Source: Microbulbifer hydrolyticus (GTDB taxonomy: Bacteria > Pseudomonadota > Gammaproteobacteria > Pseudomonadales > Cellvibrionaceae). Taken from it: a stretch of DNA of 64,000 nucleotides. Of the stretch, positions 1 to 11,504 are shown in pieces. Each line of letters opens with the position of its first letter. Position 1 is the first letter of the stretch. The notes under the pieces were generated by a model. The model was given only the letters and a program-made list of their open reading frames with translations, was not told the origin of the DNA and ran no database searches. Made by a program: the position numbers and the translations under genes. Where the stretch lies: the NCBI RefSeq assembly GCF_009931115.1, contig NZ_CP047491.1, positions 2,183,501 to 2,247,500 of the forward strand. Direction: 5' to 3'.

Positions 1-290
1 CACAGGCTGGGCAGGCTGCGCCCGTACGGCAAAGAGAGACCGAAGAAGCCCTGGATTAATCCCGGCTTCCCGGCTGCTCGAGAGGGTGGCCGGTTCAGCC
101 AGCGCGTAACGCTGGCCTCTTGAAGGCGCCCCGAAGCGGCGACCTCACACCGAGCCGAGACATGTACCCGGCTGATTCCTTGCGCCCTTTCGCTGGCACA
201 CCCGTGCCACCTTTCCAGGATCCCTTACCGCTAGTCGTTCTAGGGCCAGCCTCTCACCTGGCTAAACACCCAGCGCCGGACTCCGGGCAT
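1..290. other. GC-rich, hairpin-rich region without a credible gene; candidate structured RNA
   Basis: No reading frame here looks like protein; the 69-codon plus-strand frame at 120-329 has shadow-like composition and runs into the icd terminator. Several inverted repeats are visible: GCCAGCG/CGCTGGC at 98-104/110-116, GGCAC/GTGCC at 195-199/204-208, CCGG-ACT-CCGG near 276-286, and pairing possibilities around 121-180. This density of short GC stems is more typical of a folded RNA or a decayed element than of a spacer. I compared it mentally with RNase P RNA, tmRNA, cobalamin riboswitch and group II intron ends and could not match any. The left edge is cut by the window. Confidence 0.3.
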
Positions 291-327
291 AAAAAAAGCC
301 CCGCATCACGAAGATGCGAGGCTTTTT
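291..327. terminator. Bidirectional rho-independent terminator of icd
   Basis: A run of A, a ten-base stem with one mismatch (298-307 with 313-322), the loop ACGAA and a T run. It sits 14 nt past the icd stop on the minus strand and has a poly-T tract in both orientations. Confidence 0.85.
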
Positions 328-340
328 GAGTCGTTGAGGA

Positions 341-1591
341 TCAAGCCATGTGCTTGATAACAGCCTCACCAAACTCGGAGCAGGACTTCAGCTCGGCGCC
401 GTCCATCAGGCGCTCGAAGTCATAGGTAACGGTCTTGGCTTCGATAGCGCCTTCCATACCTTTGACGACCAGCTCTGCGGCTTCGTTCCAGCCCAGGTGA
501 CGCAGCATCATTTCTGCAGACAGGATCAGGGAACCAGGGTTCACCTTGTCCTGACCAGCGTACTTCGGTGCGGTACCGTGGGTCGCCTCGAACAGGGCTA
601 CTTCGTCAGACAGGTTTGCACCCGGAGCGATACCGATACCACCAACCTGCGCGGCCAGCGCGTCGGACAGGTAGTCGCCGTTCAGGTTCAGGGTGGCGAT
701 TACGTCGTACTCGGCCGGGCGCAGCAGGATCTGCTGCAGCATCGCATCGGCGATTACATCTTTCACCACGATTTCCTTGCCGGTATTCGGGTTTTTGAAG
801 CTGCACCAGGGGCCGCCATCGATCGGCTGTGCACCGAACTCTTCGCGGGCCAGCTCGTAGCCCCAGTCGGCGAAGGCACCTTCGGTGAACTTCATGATGT
901 TGCCTTTGTGCACCAGGGTCAGGGAGTCGCGATCCTGATCAATGGTGTACTGCAGGGCCTTGCGTACCAGACGTTTGGTGCCTTCTTCGGAAACTGGCTT
1001 CACACCGATACCCACGTTCTGCGGGAAGCGGATTTTCTTAACGCCCATTTCGTCTTGCAGGAACTTGACGACCTTGTTGGCTTCGTCGGTGCCCGCTTTC
1101 CACTCGATACCGGCGTAGATGTCTTCGGAGTTCTCACGGAAGATCACCATGTCGACCTTGTTCGGCTCTTTAACCGGGGAAGGTACACCGCTGAACCAGC
1201 GCACCGGGCGCTGACACACGTACAGGTCGAGTTCCTGGCGCAGGGCAACGTTCAGGGAGCGGAAGCCGCCACCTACCGGAGTAGTCAGCGGGCCTTTGAT
1301 GCTGACAACGTAGTCCCGGATGGCTTCCAGGGTTTCAGCCGGGAACCAGTCACCGCTGTAGGTCTCTGCCGCTTTCTCGCCACAGAAAATTTCCATCCAG
1401 GCGATGGCCTTCTCGCCGCTGTACGCCTTGCTGACGGCCGCGTCGATTACTTTGCGCATTACCGGGGTGATATCCACGCCGATGCCGTCACCTTCGATGA
1501 ACGGGATGATCGGGGTGTTCGGTACGTTCAGAGAACCATCTGCATTGACTGTAACTTTTTCGCCGTTGGCCGGCACTTGGATATGACCCAT
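341..1591 (-). CDS. icd: Isocitrate dehydrogenase (NADP+)
   Basis: Oxidatively decarboxylates isocitrate to 2-oxoglutarate in the TCA cycle (cytosol, homodimer, Mg2+). The 416-residue protein matches E. coli Icd in length and along nearly its whole sequence. The substrate loop GGFRSLN carries Ser112, equivalent to the serine phosphorylated by AceK. The [14 protein letters not shown] segment (about 151-164) and [14 protein letters not shown] segment hold the conserved catalytic Tyr and Lys. The ATG is preceded by CGGGAG at good spacing. The gene is transcribed away from rluE, with a 218-bp shared upstream region, and ends at a strong terminator. No aceK is present in the window although the glyoxylate genes aceA and glcB are, so phosphorylation control at this branch point is possible but not shown here. 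Confidence 0.97.
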   Translation of the reverse strand: MGHIQVPANGEKVTVNADGSLNVPNTPIIPFIEGDGIGVDITPVMRKVIDAAVSKAYSGEKAIAWMEIFCGEKAAETYSGDWFPAETLEAIRDYVVSIKGPLTTPVGGGFRSLNVALRQELDLYVCQRPVRWFSGVPSPVKEPNKVDMVIFRENSEDIYAGIEWKAGTDEANKVVKFLQDEMGVKKIRFPQNVGIGVKPVSEEGTKRLVRKALQYTIDQDRDSLTLVHKGNIMKFTEGAFADWGYELAREEFGAQPIDGGPWCSFKNPNTGKEIVVKDVIADAMLQQILLRPAEYDVIATLNLNGDYLSDALAAQVGGIGIAPGANLSDEVALFEATHGTAPKYAGQDKVNPGSLILSAEMMLRHLGWNEAAELVVKGMEGAIEAKTVTYDFERLMDGAELKSCSEFGEAVIKHMA

Positions 1592-1809
1592 TAAGTTGAC
1601 TCCCGTAACTCTTTGACTAAACGTCCGGCTTTATAAGTGAAAAACCGGCATAATGCGCCGAATATCCACTGCCGGTCTTGGTTGCCGCCCATTGTTTGCG
1701 CCGTTGCATACGCCGAGCCAGCTAAAAATCGGCGCGATTATATCAGCATCCGCCTAATTTTGTAGTTTGATTACAACCAAAGCACGAGTACCCCGCCACA
1801 GTCCACCTC

Positions 1810-2475
1810 ATGAGCCAACTGATTCTGTTCAACAAGCCCTACGGGGTTCTCTGCCAGTTCACCGACCAGGAAGGTCGCCCGACCCTCGCTGACTATATAG
1901 ACAAGCCAGGGGTATACGCTGCAGGGCGTCTCGACTTCGACTCGGAGGGACTGCTCCTGCTTACCGCCGACGGCCAGTTGCAACACCAGATTGCCCATCC
2001 GGACAGCAAGCTCCCCAAGGTCTATTGGGCCCAGGTGGAAGGAATGGTATCCGATGACGCACTCGTGCAGTTGCGCCAGGGAGTGCAGCTAAAAGACGGG
2101 CGGACCGCCCCGGCCAAGGCCCGCGTCATCGCTGAACCGGCTATCTGGCCGCGCGTCCCGCCCATTCGTGAGCGCAAGGCCATCCCGACGAGCTGGATCG
2201 AACTCACCATCAGCGAAGGCCGCAACCGCCAGGTGCGGCGTATGACGGCCGCCGTGGGCTACCCTACCCTGCGACTCGTGCGCTGTGCCATTGGCAACTG
2301 GCGACTCGACGGGCTTGCTCCCGGTGAGCAGCGCGTAGAGACCGTATATCTGCCCAAGGTCGCGGCCAATAAAAGCGGGCACAAGCGGAGACACCGCGGC
2401 AAAGGCCAGTCACCAGGTGATTCAACAGGCCGTGCCGGAAGCGGCCGCAGCAAGCCACGCAGCAGAAAACGCTGA
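1810..2475 (+). CDS. rluE: 23S rRNA pseudouridine synthase E
   Basis: RsuA/RluB/RluE-type pseudouridine synthase, expected to isomerise a uridine in the peptidyl-transferase region of 23S rRNA (U2457 in E. coli). The signature GRLDFDSEG spans residues 39-47, with Asp42 as catalytic residue; a second core motif is [10 protein letters not shown] near residue 138. There is no N-terminal S4 domain, as in RluE and unlike RsuA/RluB. The last ~35 residues form a Lys/Arg/Ser/Gly-rich tail beyond the catalytic domain, probably an RNA-binding extension. The ATG has no clear Shine-Dalgarno. The gene is divergent from icd, as in Pseudomonas. Confidence 0.92.
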   Translation: MSQLILFNKPYGVLCQFTDQEGRPTLADYIDKPGVYAAGRLDFDSEGLLLLTADGQLQHQIAHPDSKLPKVYWAQVEGMVSDDALVQLRQGVQLKDGRTAPAKARVIAEPAIWPRVPPIRERKAIPTSWIELTISEGRNRQVRRMTAAVGYPTLRLVRCAIGNWRLDGLAPGEQRVETVYLPKVAANKSGHKRRHRGKGQSPGDSTGRAGSGRSKPRSRKR

Positions 2476-2624
2476 CCGGCCGGTTTATCGGGGGCGCCAC
2501 AGGGACCAGTACCCGCGCACCTGCCGGTAAGATTCCCGAACGGCAGCTAGGCTGAAAAGGACAGTTGGCGCGGAAATAGTTCGACCACCCAGTTCAACCG
2601 GATCCGGGGTCGAAAATGCCCGGA

Positions 2625-2654
2625 TTGGTCAGCAACACCAATCGCGGGTAAAAT
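2625..2654 (+). promoter_or_regulatory. Candidate sigma-70 promoter upstream of mnmA
   Basis: TTGGTC (2625-2630), an 18-bp spacer and TAAAAT (2649-2654) lie about 90 nt before the mnmA ATG in a 268-bp intergenic region. The match is by eye only. Confidence 0.35.
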
Positions 2655-2743
2655 GCGCCCCCATTTTCCCGCCGGCGGGCGGAACCGTGGCGCGCCCGGG
2701 TTGAAAACCCCACGGCGCCCCTCACTGTAACAACTGGTATTTC

Positions 2744-3942
2744 ATGTCAGCTTCGGATTTGCCTGTGTCCCCTACTTCTAACGAATCGAGCTCCGGTATT
2801 GCGGGGCCCCAGCGGGTTATTGTCGGTATGTCCGGCGGTGTCGATTCGTCCGTGGCCGCGCACCTGCTAATTGAGCAGGGGTACCAGGTCGAAGGCCTGT
2901 TCATGAAGAACTGGGACGAGGACGATGGCACCGAGTACTGTACGGCCAAGCAGGATCTGGCCGATGCAGAATCCGTCTGCAAGCGCCTCGGCATCAAACT
3001 GCATACCGCAAACTTCGCCGCCGAGTACTGGGACAACGTATTCGAATACTTCCTTGCCGAGTACAAGGCCGGTCGTACCCCCAATCCAGACATTCTGTGT
3101 AACCGGGAGATCAAGTTCAAAGTCTTCCTGGAATACGCGGAAATGCTTGGCGCGGACGCCATTGCCACCGGTCACTACGCACGCCGCCATGACGAAGGCG
3201 GCCACACCTACCTGATGAAGGGTCTGGATGCCAACAAGGATCAGAGCTATTTCCTGCACGCGGTTGGCGAAGCGGAGTTTGCCCGCTCGCTGTTCCCCCT
3301 GGGAAAGCTGGAAAAGCCCGAGGTGCGCCGCATCGCCGAAGAGAACGGCTTCATCACCTACAGCAAGAAAGACAGCACCGGCATCTGCTTTATCGGCGAG
3401 CGCCGTTTCAAGGACTTTCTTGAGCAATACCTGCCGGCGCAGCCCGGTGAGATGCAGACGCCGGAAGGAAACGTGATGGGCCAGCACAGCGGCCTTATGT
3501 ATCACACCATCGGGCAGCGCCAGGGACTGGGAATCGGTGGCGTCAAAGGTGCGGGCGACCAACCCTGGTACGTGGTTGGCAAAGATCTCGAACGCAACGT
3601 ATTACTGGTGGCACAAGGCAAACACCACCCGCTGCTCTACTCCACCGGGCTTACCGCTACCCAGGCGCACTGGATCAACGGTGCGGCGCCCGCGCAGTCT
3701 TTCCGCGCCGCGGCCAAAACCCGTTATCGTCAGGAAGATCAGGACTGCGAGATTACCGTCGACGACAACGGCAAACTTACCATTGCCTTCGACCGGCCAC
3801 AGCGAGCAGTGACCCCGGGGCAATCCGTGGTGATCTATCAGGGCGATATCTGCCTCGGCGGTGCCGTCATCGATGCGGCGACCGGCGTAGGCGAAGTGGA
3901 CAACGGTGACCTTCACCAGAAACAGGCCGCAGGGAGCAACTC

Positions 3943-3946
<4 letters not shown>
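2744..3946 (+). CDS. mnmA: tRNA-specific 2-thiouridylase MnmA
   Basis: Thiolates U34 at the wobble position of tRNA-Lys/Glu/Gln, taking sulfur from the TusE relay and using ATP for adenylation. The PP-loop SGGVDSS is at residues 30-36. The catalytic cysteines are Cys119 (in NPDILCN) and Cys215 (in [10 protein letters not shown]). A longer N-terminus than in E. coli (about 20 low-complexity Ser/Pro-rich residues before the first beta strand) may mean the true start is downstream, but no better in-frame ATG with a ribosome site was seen. The stop codon overlaps the start of hflD, so the two are translationally coupled. Confidence 0.96.
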
Positions 3947-6020
<2,074 letters not shown>

Positions 6021-6056
6021 GCCTGAGCAATTGCCAAACACCCGGGAGATTTCGCC

Positions 6057-7265
6057 ATGACTGAGTCGGGCCAGCGCCACTCCGTTGAACCACTGACCCA
6101 CCTTGGCGAAATCCCGGTGGAAACGTTCCTGCGGGACTACTGGCAGAAAAAGCCGCTGCTCATCCGCAACGCCTTCCCCGACTTTGAGGCGCCTATTTCC
6201 GGCGAAGAGCTCGCCGGAATGGCGCTGGAAGAACAGATTGAATCCCGTCTGATCGAGGAACACGGTATCGACGGCCCCTGGCAACTGCGCTCGGGCCCGT
6301 TTACCGAAGAAGACTTCTTCTCACTGCCCAAGACACACTGGACACTGCTGGTCCAGGCGGTGGATCAGTGGATCCCGGAGGTGGCGGCCCTCAAGAACCA
6401 TTTCCGGTTTCTCCCCGACTGGCGACTCGACGACATCATGATCAGCTACGCTGCCGATCAGGGCAGCGTTGGGCCCCACTACGATTTTTACGACGTATTC
6501 CTGCTGCAGGCCGAAGGCAAGCGCCATTGGCACCTCGGCCCCAAGGCTGACGCCAGCAGCCCGCGTGTAGAGGGCACCCCACTGAACATCCTCCGGGAGT
6601 TTGAATCGGAGGCCAGCTGGGTGCTGGAGCCCGGGGATATGCTGTATCTCCCCCCGCAGTACAGCCACTGGGGGATCGCCGAGGGTGGTTGCACCACCAT
6701 CTCTGTTGGCTTCCGCGCACCTTCTGCCCGCACCATGCTTGAAGATCTGGCCGCAGAGCTGGGAGCTGGCCTGCCGGATCACTACCGCTACACGGACCCG
6801 GACCTCACCCTGCCGGCCAATCCATCAGAAATTGATCCGCAATCGGTCGCCCGGGTTCAGCGCCACCTGGCAGAGTGGTTACAGCAGCCACAGAATATCG
6901 CCCAGTGGTTCGGCGCCATCATGACCGAAGCCAAATACCCGGATACCATCGCACTGGATGCCGGCACCGCCGAGGACTGGCGCGAACAACTGGCGGAGGG
7001 CAGCAGCCTGATCCTCAATCCGGGCTCCCGCTGCGCCTTCTGCCGAGAACCCGCCAGCCTCTTTGTGGACGGCGAATCTTTCCCGGCGCCGCTGCTGTTC
7101 GCCGAAGGGTTCTGCAACAGTCACACGCTGACCCAGAGCGATATAGAGGCCTACCCGGAACTCGCCGCCTCCGATGGATTGCTTGACCTGCTGGTTTCCC
7201 AGGGCAGTCTCATTTACCCTGAAGTCCTCGAAGACGACGATCTGGACGAAGAAAGTCCAGACTAA
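6057..7265 (+). CDS. roxA: JmjC/cupin ribosomal oxygenase (YcfD/RoxA family)
   Basis: Fe(II)/2-oxoglutarate-dependent hydroxylase; in E. coli the homolog hydroxylates Arg81 of ribosomal protein L16. The metal triad is readable: the HxD motif in GPHYDFYD (about His141, Asp143) and the distal His in YSHWG (about residue 203). The KRHWHLGP segment that follows the HxD is typical. At 402 residues it is slightly longer than E. coli YcfD (373), the excess being an acidic C-terminal tail ending DDDLDEESPD. The ATG follows CGGGAG. It lies 36 bp after purB, in the same order as in Pseudomonas, so it is probably cotranscribed. Confidence 0.9.
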   Translation: MTESGQRHSVEPLTHLGEIPVETFLRDYWQKKPLLIRNAFPDFEAPISGEELAGMALEEQIESRLIEEHGIDGPWQLRSGPFTEEDFFSLPKTHWTLLVQAVDQWIPEVAALKNHFRFLPDWRLDDIMISYAADQGSVGPHYDFYDVFLLQAEGKRHWHLGPKADASSPRVEGTPLNILREFESEASWVLEPGDMLYLPPQYSHWGIAEGGCTTISVGFRAPSARTMLEDLAAELGAGLPDHYRYTDPDLTLPANPSEIDPQSVARVQRHLAEWLQQPQNIAQWFGAIMTEAKYPDTIALDAGTAEDWREQLAEGSSLILNPGSRCAFCREPASLFVDGESFPAPLLFAEGFCNSHTLTQSDIEAYPELAASDGLLDLLVSQGSLIYPEVLEDDDLDEESPD

Positions 7266-7305
7266 CCCGTGGCAATGCTGCGCGGGATAATAAAAGGAGT
7301 TTTGC

Positions 7306-7767
7306 ATGAGCCTGTTTGTACGCCTGGCCGACTGGCAGACCGACCGGGGTGACATTCGCAGGATTCGTCAGAAAGTATTTGTCGACGAACAGAAAGTGCC
7401 GCCTGAGCTGGAATGGGATGAGCATGAAGAAAGCGCGCAACACTTCCTAATCTATCACCACGACAAACCCATTGGCACCGGCCGGCTGACCGGCGGTGGC
7501 AAGATCGGGCGCATGGCCATCCTGAAAGAGGCCCGCGGCCTGGGCGCCGGACTCGAGCTCCTAAAAAGGATCTGCAAGTTTGCGCGGGTTTCGGGCCAGA
7601 AAAACGTGTACCTGAACGCCCAGGTACAGGCCGCTCCCTTTTATGAAAAGGCCGGTTTCGCGGCAAGCGGGGAGGAATTCATGGAAGCGGGTATTTCCCA
7701 TGTACGCATGGATCTGACCCTGAGCGACAAAGAGCCTTGCGAAAATGTCGATGACTGGAACCGGTAG
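7306..7767 (+). CDS. GNAT family N-acetyltransferase
   Basis: A 153-residue single-domain GCN5-related acetyltransferase of the ElaA/YjcF-like group. The N-terminal RQKVFVDEQKVPPELEWDE is the typical beta1-alpha1 block, the acetyl-CoA loop is degenerate (ARGLGAGLELLK, about residues 80-91), and YLNAQVQAAPFYEKAGF is the characteristic beta5 segment. The natural substrate is unknown. AAAGGAG precedes the ATG. Its last 23 nt overlap the next gene, so both are probably translated as a pair; an equivalent pair stands at this place in Pseudomonas (from memory). Confidence 0.85.
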   Translation: MSLFVRLADWQTDRGDIRRIRQKVFVDEQKVPPELEWDEHEESAQHFLIYHHDKPIGTGRLTGGGKIGRMAILKEARGLGAGLELLKRICKFARVSGQKNVYLNAQVQAAPFYEKAGFAASGEEFMEAGISHVRMDLTLSDKEPCENVDDWNR

Positions 7768-8260
7768 CAGCGGCGCGATGGATTCCACCAACATTCCGCT
7801 GAGCGATGCGGTAGAGTTCCATGGTGCGCTACAGCAACTGCTTGGCAAGGCACGTCGCCATTTGCGGATCTATTCCCAGGGGCTGGCACGCCCTCTCTAC
7901 AATACCCCTGACACCATAGACCGTCTTTCAGAATTTGCCCGCAGCAGCCGCTACGCGCGAGTTCAGATTCTGATCACCGACAGCGACCCGCTACTGAGCC
8001 GCCCTCACCGTATATTGCCACTGCTCCAGCGGCTGGGCAGCCGAATAGAGCTGAAAAAAATCCAACCCTCGACTGAACCCACAACCTGGGAGTTTGCGAT
8101 CGCCGACCGCGGACTCGTGCTATTCCGCGCGGACCAGGAAAAATGGCAGGGGCACTACGATAGCAACGACCCCGTAGGTGTCAGGAAGCTTCAGGATGTT
8201 TTTGAGCAGGCGTGGTTGCACGCCCTGCCAGACCCGGAGTTGAAGCGCTTTCTGCTCTAG
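7745..8260 (+). CDS. Conserved hypothetical protein coupled to the GNAT gene
   Basis: 171 residues (or 160 if the in-frame ATG at 7778 is used; neither start has a clear ribosome site). I do not recognise a named function; it resembles the small proteins that follow the GNAT gene in pseudomonads (DUF7931-like, from memory). The pattern RRHLRIYSQGL, then VQILITDSDPLLSRPHRILPLL, then FAIADRGLVLFR is reminiscent of one half of a phospholipase-D-like fold, but no HxKxxxxD motif is present, so an enzymatic role is not supported. There are no membrane segments or signal peptide. The overlap with the acetyltransferase suggests a shared task. Confidence 0.7.
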   Translation: MSMTGTGSSGAMDSTNIPLSDAVEFHGALQQLLGKARRHLRIYSQGLARPLYNTPDTIDRLSEFARSSRYARVQILITDSDPLLSRPHRILPLLQRLGSRIELKKIQPSTEPTTWEFAIADRGLVLFRADQEKWQGHYDSNDPVGVRKLQDVFEQAWLHALPDPELKRFLL

Positions 8261-8288
8261 TGGCAGGCTGACCGCGCCCACTGCCACT
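8259..8288. terminator. Possible weak terminator hairpin between convergent genes
   Basis: AGTGGCAG (8259-8266) is mirrored by CTGCCACT (8281-8288) right at the 3' end of the plus-strand gene, between convergent genes. There is no T run, so intrinsic termination is uncertain. Confidence 0.3.
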
Positions 8289-8313
8289 CGCTATCTTCTG
8301 CACCAAAAGCCCG

Positions 8314-10647
8314 CTAGACGATTCTCTCTTGAGCCGAATTCGGTTCAAGACGAATGGCGATATATTTCGATGTGGGGGTGAAGCTGCCTACGCCGTAGCT
8401 TTCCAGCGGAACCAGTGGATTCGCCTCGGGATAATAGGCAGCCGCCTGTCCTTGTGGAATATCAAACGCGATCAGGGTAAACCCGGAAACCCGACGTTCG
8501 AGATCATCGCTCCACAGGGAAACAATATCGACTTTCTGCCGGTCGGAAAAACCCAGGCGGTGAATATCCTCCAGATGGGCGAACAGAACATGTCGCTCGC
8601 CCTTTACCCCGCGGTAGCGGTCATCAAGGCCATACACCGTCGTGTTGTACTGGTCGTGAGAGCGCAATGTCTGCAACACGAGATCGACCTTTCGCGCGCC
8701 CGTTTTCCCGATTTTTTCCATCACCTCAGCGGGCAGTGGTGCCGGGAGTGCATGACTGATGAAATTGGCTTTCTTGTTGTCGGTATTCCAGCGACGCTGT
8801 CTCGCCGGGTTCTGCAGGTAGAAACCACCGGGCGACTGAAGCTTTTGCTCGAAATTTTCAAACCCTGGAATAGTCTCGGCGATCAGCGCGCGGATTCGAC
8901 GATAGTCTTCAGTGAGTTCCACCCAGGGAACGGGGTTGCTACCGAGCGTTGCCTGTGCAATACCCGCGACAATGGCTGGCTCGGACCGCATCTCCTTCGA
9001 TAGCGGCTTGAGCTGGCCAAAGGAGGCATGCACCATACTGAAAGAGTCCTCTACAGTGACCGCCTGCGGGCCGGCATGCTGCTGGTCAATATCGGAGCGA
9101 CCGAGACACGGCAAGATGAGCGCTTTACGTCCCGTCACCAGATGACTGCGATTGAGCTTGGTACTGATCTGTACCGTGAGGTCGCAATTGCGTAACGCTT
9201 CACACGTGCGCGCGCTATCCGGTGTCGCCCGGGCGAAGTTGCCCCCGAGGCCGATAAATACCTTTATTTTGCCTGCGTGCATGGCCTCGATCGCTTTCAC
9301 CACGTTGTAGCCATCCTCACGCGGAACAGCAAAGGCAAAGCGGTGTTCAAGCGCATCAAGAAACCACGCGGGAGGACTGTCGTCGATGCCCATTGTGCGA
9401 TCGCCCTGAACATTGCTGTGCCCGCGTACCGGACACAGCCCCGCACCTGGCCGTCCTACTTGCCCACGCAATAGCTGTAAATTGGCGATTTCCTGAATGG
9501 TCGCTACTGAATGGCGGTGCTGGGTAATACCCATCGCCCAACAGATAATGGTCGCGCGACTGCGGCAATAAATATGCGCCGCACGCTCGAGCTCCTCTTT
9601 CTCGAGACCACTGAACGCCTGGATTTCGTCCCAACCGGTCGCTTCGACCTGTGCCCGGTATTCCTCGAAACCCGCGCAATGCTCCCGGATAAATTCCATA
9701 TCCAGTGGGCCGTCGCCCTCTTCCTGTGCGGCCTCCGCCTGCCATTGAAAAAGAAACTTGGCAATTCCACGGATCGCCGCCATATCGCCACCGAGCGCTG
9801 GCCGTAAGTAAGCTGTATTCAGCGGGCGGTCACCATCGGTCAGCATCTGCACTGGATCCTGCGGCGCCTGGAACCGTTCGAGCCCGCGTTCGCGCAATGG
9901 ATTAAGCACCACTACCTGCGCGCCACGCGCAACCGCGTCACTCAGCGGCTCCAGCATACGCGGGTGATTGGTGCCCGGATTCTGTCCGATGACAAAAATG
10001 GCTTCAGCCTTTTCGAAGTCCTCATAGGTCACTGTACCCTTACCGGTGCCGATACTCTGCTTCAATGCCACCCCGCTGGCCTCATGGCACATATTCGAGC
10101 AGTCCGGCAGGTTATTGGTACCAAAAGCGCGGGCAAAAAGTTGATACAGGAATGCCGCTTCGTTGCTGGTGCGGCCGGAGGTATAGAAAGCCGCGAGGTT
10201 CGGATCCTGCAGTTCTTTCAGGTGGCCTGCGATCAGGGCAAATGCCTCGTCCCAGGAAATCGGCTGGTAATGGGTGTTTACACCGTCATACAACATGGGC
10301 TCGGTCAGACGGCCCTGATATTCGAGCCAGTAATCCTCCCGCGCCATCAGGTCATCAAGGCTATGACGGGCAAAAAAATCCCGGTCCACGCCGCGGCCGG
10401 AGGCCTCCCAATTAACCGCCTTTGCGCCGTTTTCACAGAAACGGATTCGCCCTTCTTGCGGCGCCTCACCCCAGGCACAACCCGGGCAGTCGAAGCCGCC
10501 ATTCTGGTTGGTCTGCAACATCGCGCGCAGGTTCTTGAACGGCTGCCGGCTTTCCAGCCACGCATGCGCAACACTGCGCAAGGCGCCCCAGCCAGCAGCG
10601 GGTCGCTGGTACGGACGAAAACGGAAACGATCGACAGGGGTTTTCAT
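8314..10647 (-). CDS. FdhF/YdeP-family molybdopterin oxidoreductase
   Basis: 777-residue molybdenum bis-MGD enzyme of the formate-dehydrogenase-alpha-like family that includes E. coli YdeP (acid-resistance associated, reaction unproven). Near the N-terminus the FDCPGCAWG and RFCENG motifs give Cys54, Cys57 and Cys71; the usual fourth Fe4S4 cysteine is not evident. Cys187 in SNMCHEASG aligns with the Mo-ligating Sec/Cys of formate dehydrogenases, so cofactor ligation looks intact. No Tat signal is visible, implying a cytoplasmic enzyme. The gene overlaps fdhD by ATGA, a direct link to a sulfurtransferase needed to activate such enzymes. Electron-transfer partner subunits are absent from the neighbourhood. 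Substrate could be formate, but this is not proven by sequence. Confidence 0.85.
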   Translation of the reverse strand: MKTPVDRFRFRPYQRPAAGWGALRSVAHAWLESRQPFKNLRAMLQTNQNGGFDCPGCAWGEAPQEGRIRFCENGAKAVNWEASGRGVDRDFFARHSLDDLMAREDYWLEYQGRLTEPMLYDGVNTHYQPISWDEAFALIAGHLKELQDPNLAAFYTSGRTSNEAAFLYQLFARAFGTNNLPDCSNMCHEASGVALKQSIGTGKGTVTYEDFEKAEAIFVIGQNPGTNHPRMLEPLSDAVARGAQVVVLNPLRERGLERFQAPQDPVQMLTDGDRPLNTAYLRPALGGDMAAIRGIAKFLFQWQAEAAQEEGDGPLDMEFIREHCAGFEEYRAQVEATGWDEIQAFSGLEKEELERAAHIYCRSRATIICWAMGITQHRHSVATIQEIANLQLLRGQVGRPGAGLCPVRGHSNVQGDRTMGIDDSPPAWFLDALEHRFAFAVPREDGYNVVKAIEAMHAGKIKVFIGLGGNFARATPDSARTCEALRNCDLTVQISTKLNRSHLVTGRKALILPCLGRSDIDQQHAGPQAVTVEDSFSMVHASFGQLKPLSKEMRSEPAIVAGIAQATLGSNPVPWVELTEDYRRIRALIAETIPGFENFEQKLQSPGGFYLQNPARQRRWNTDNKKANFISHALPAPLPAEVMEKIGKTGARKVDLVLQTLRSHDQYNTTVYGLDDRYRGVKGERHVLFAHLEDIHRLGFSDRQKVDIVSLWSDDLERRVSGFTLIAFDIPQGQAAAYYPEANPLVPLESYGVGSFTPTSKYIAIRLEPNSAQERIV

Positions 10648-11504
10648 AGCGATATTCCGGCGGGAGGGTTAACACAACAGGCGCTCTCTATGCCGGCGCC
10701 GCTATAGACCCGGGCCGGGCCTTGCGCCGGCTGGTGTACCAGATTGAGATGGTACCGGCGCGCCCAGCGCACCGCGATATCCGATGGAGAGGCGAGACTG
10801 ACGAGAGTACCGACGCCGGTGCGCAGGCATTTCTGGATCAGTTCCAGGCTACAGCGGCTGGTGATCACCACAAACCCGGCGGCCAGGTCCTGCTCTTCGC
10901 GCAGACAGCCTCCGATCAATTTATCCAGCGCATTGTGGCGACCGATATCCTCGCGACAGACTTGCGATTTTCCGTGTGTATCAACATAAAGCGCGGCATG
11001 CATGGCACCACTGGAGTGGCGGTGCTGTTGCGCTCGCTGAAGGCGCTGACGCAATTTCGACAGATGGGCAACCGGGGGCAGTGCGGCAAAACGGGGCGGG
11101 GGCAGCACTTCCGGTGGCGTGAGCGCCTGCGAGAGCGCTTCGATACCACAAAGGCCGCAGCCACTGGCTCCAGTCATGGATCTACGGAACGCGCGGAGCT
11201 TACTGAATGCTCGCTGATTGAGCGTGATATTGAGCATGACACTATCGTCATGCCGCTCAATGTCCAGGTCGATGATCTGCTCTCGGTGCTGGACAATGCC
11301 GCCAGAGACGCTGAAACCGACGGCGAAATCTTCCAGCGCTTCCGGGGTGGCCATCATGACCGCGTGATTGACGCCGTTGTAACAGAAGGCGACAGCCACC
11401 TCCCGAGCCAATGGCTGCCTGGCCAGCGCCGGGTTTTTCGACGATACATTGCCGGCGTCTTCAAGCACCCGGAAATAGCCGTCATTGGTATCAGAACAAT
11501 CCAT
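10644..11504 (-). CDS. fdhD: Formate dehydrogenase accessory sulfurtransferase FdhD
   Basis: FdhD transfers sulfur from IscS to the Mo-bisMGD cofactor, an essential maturation step for formate dehydrogenases. The active-site CxxC is present in GASGCGLCGIEAL (Cys118 and Cys121 counted from the GTG start; E. coli Cys121/Cys124). CREDIGRHNALDKLIG and VITSRCSLELIQKC are further family blocks. The start is ambiguous: ATG at 11504 (286 residues) or GTG at 11510 (288). Neither has a Shine-Dalgarno because both fall within the first unit of a 14-bp tandem repeat array. The stop overlaps the start of the molybdoenzyme gene, so the pair forms one translational unit. Confidence 0.93.
   Translation of the reverse strand: MDCSDTNDGYFRVLEDAGNVSSKNPALARQPLAREVAVAFCYNGVNHAVMMATPEALEDFAVGFSVSGGIVQHREQIIDLDIERHDDSVMLNITLNQRAFSKLRAFRRSMTGASGCGLCGIEALSQALTPPEVLPPPRFAALPPVAHLSKLRQRLQRAQQHRHSSGAMHAALYVDTHGKSQVCREDIGRHNALDKLIGGCLREEQDLAAGFVVITSRCSLELIQKCLRTGVGTLVSLASPSDIAVRWARRYHLNLVHQPAQGPARVYSGAGIESACCVNPPAGISL

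Noticed and set aside
1..290. Group II intron, RNase P RNA, tmRNA or cobalamin riboswitch at the left edge
   Set aside because: No domain V hairpin, no GTGCG boundary, no conserved RNase P or tmRNA core and no B12-box pattern could be read; kept only as an unassigned structured region.
350..1594. 414-codon plus-strand frame opposite icd
   Set aside because: Exactly antisense to a certain gene with the mirror composition expected from its codon use; no family resemblance.
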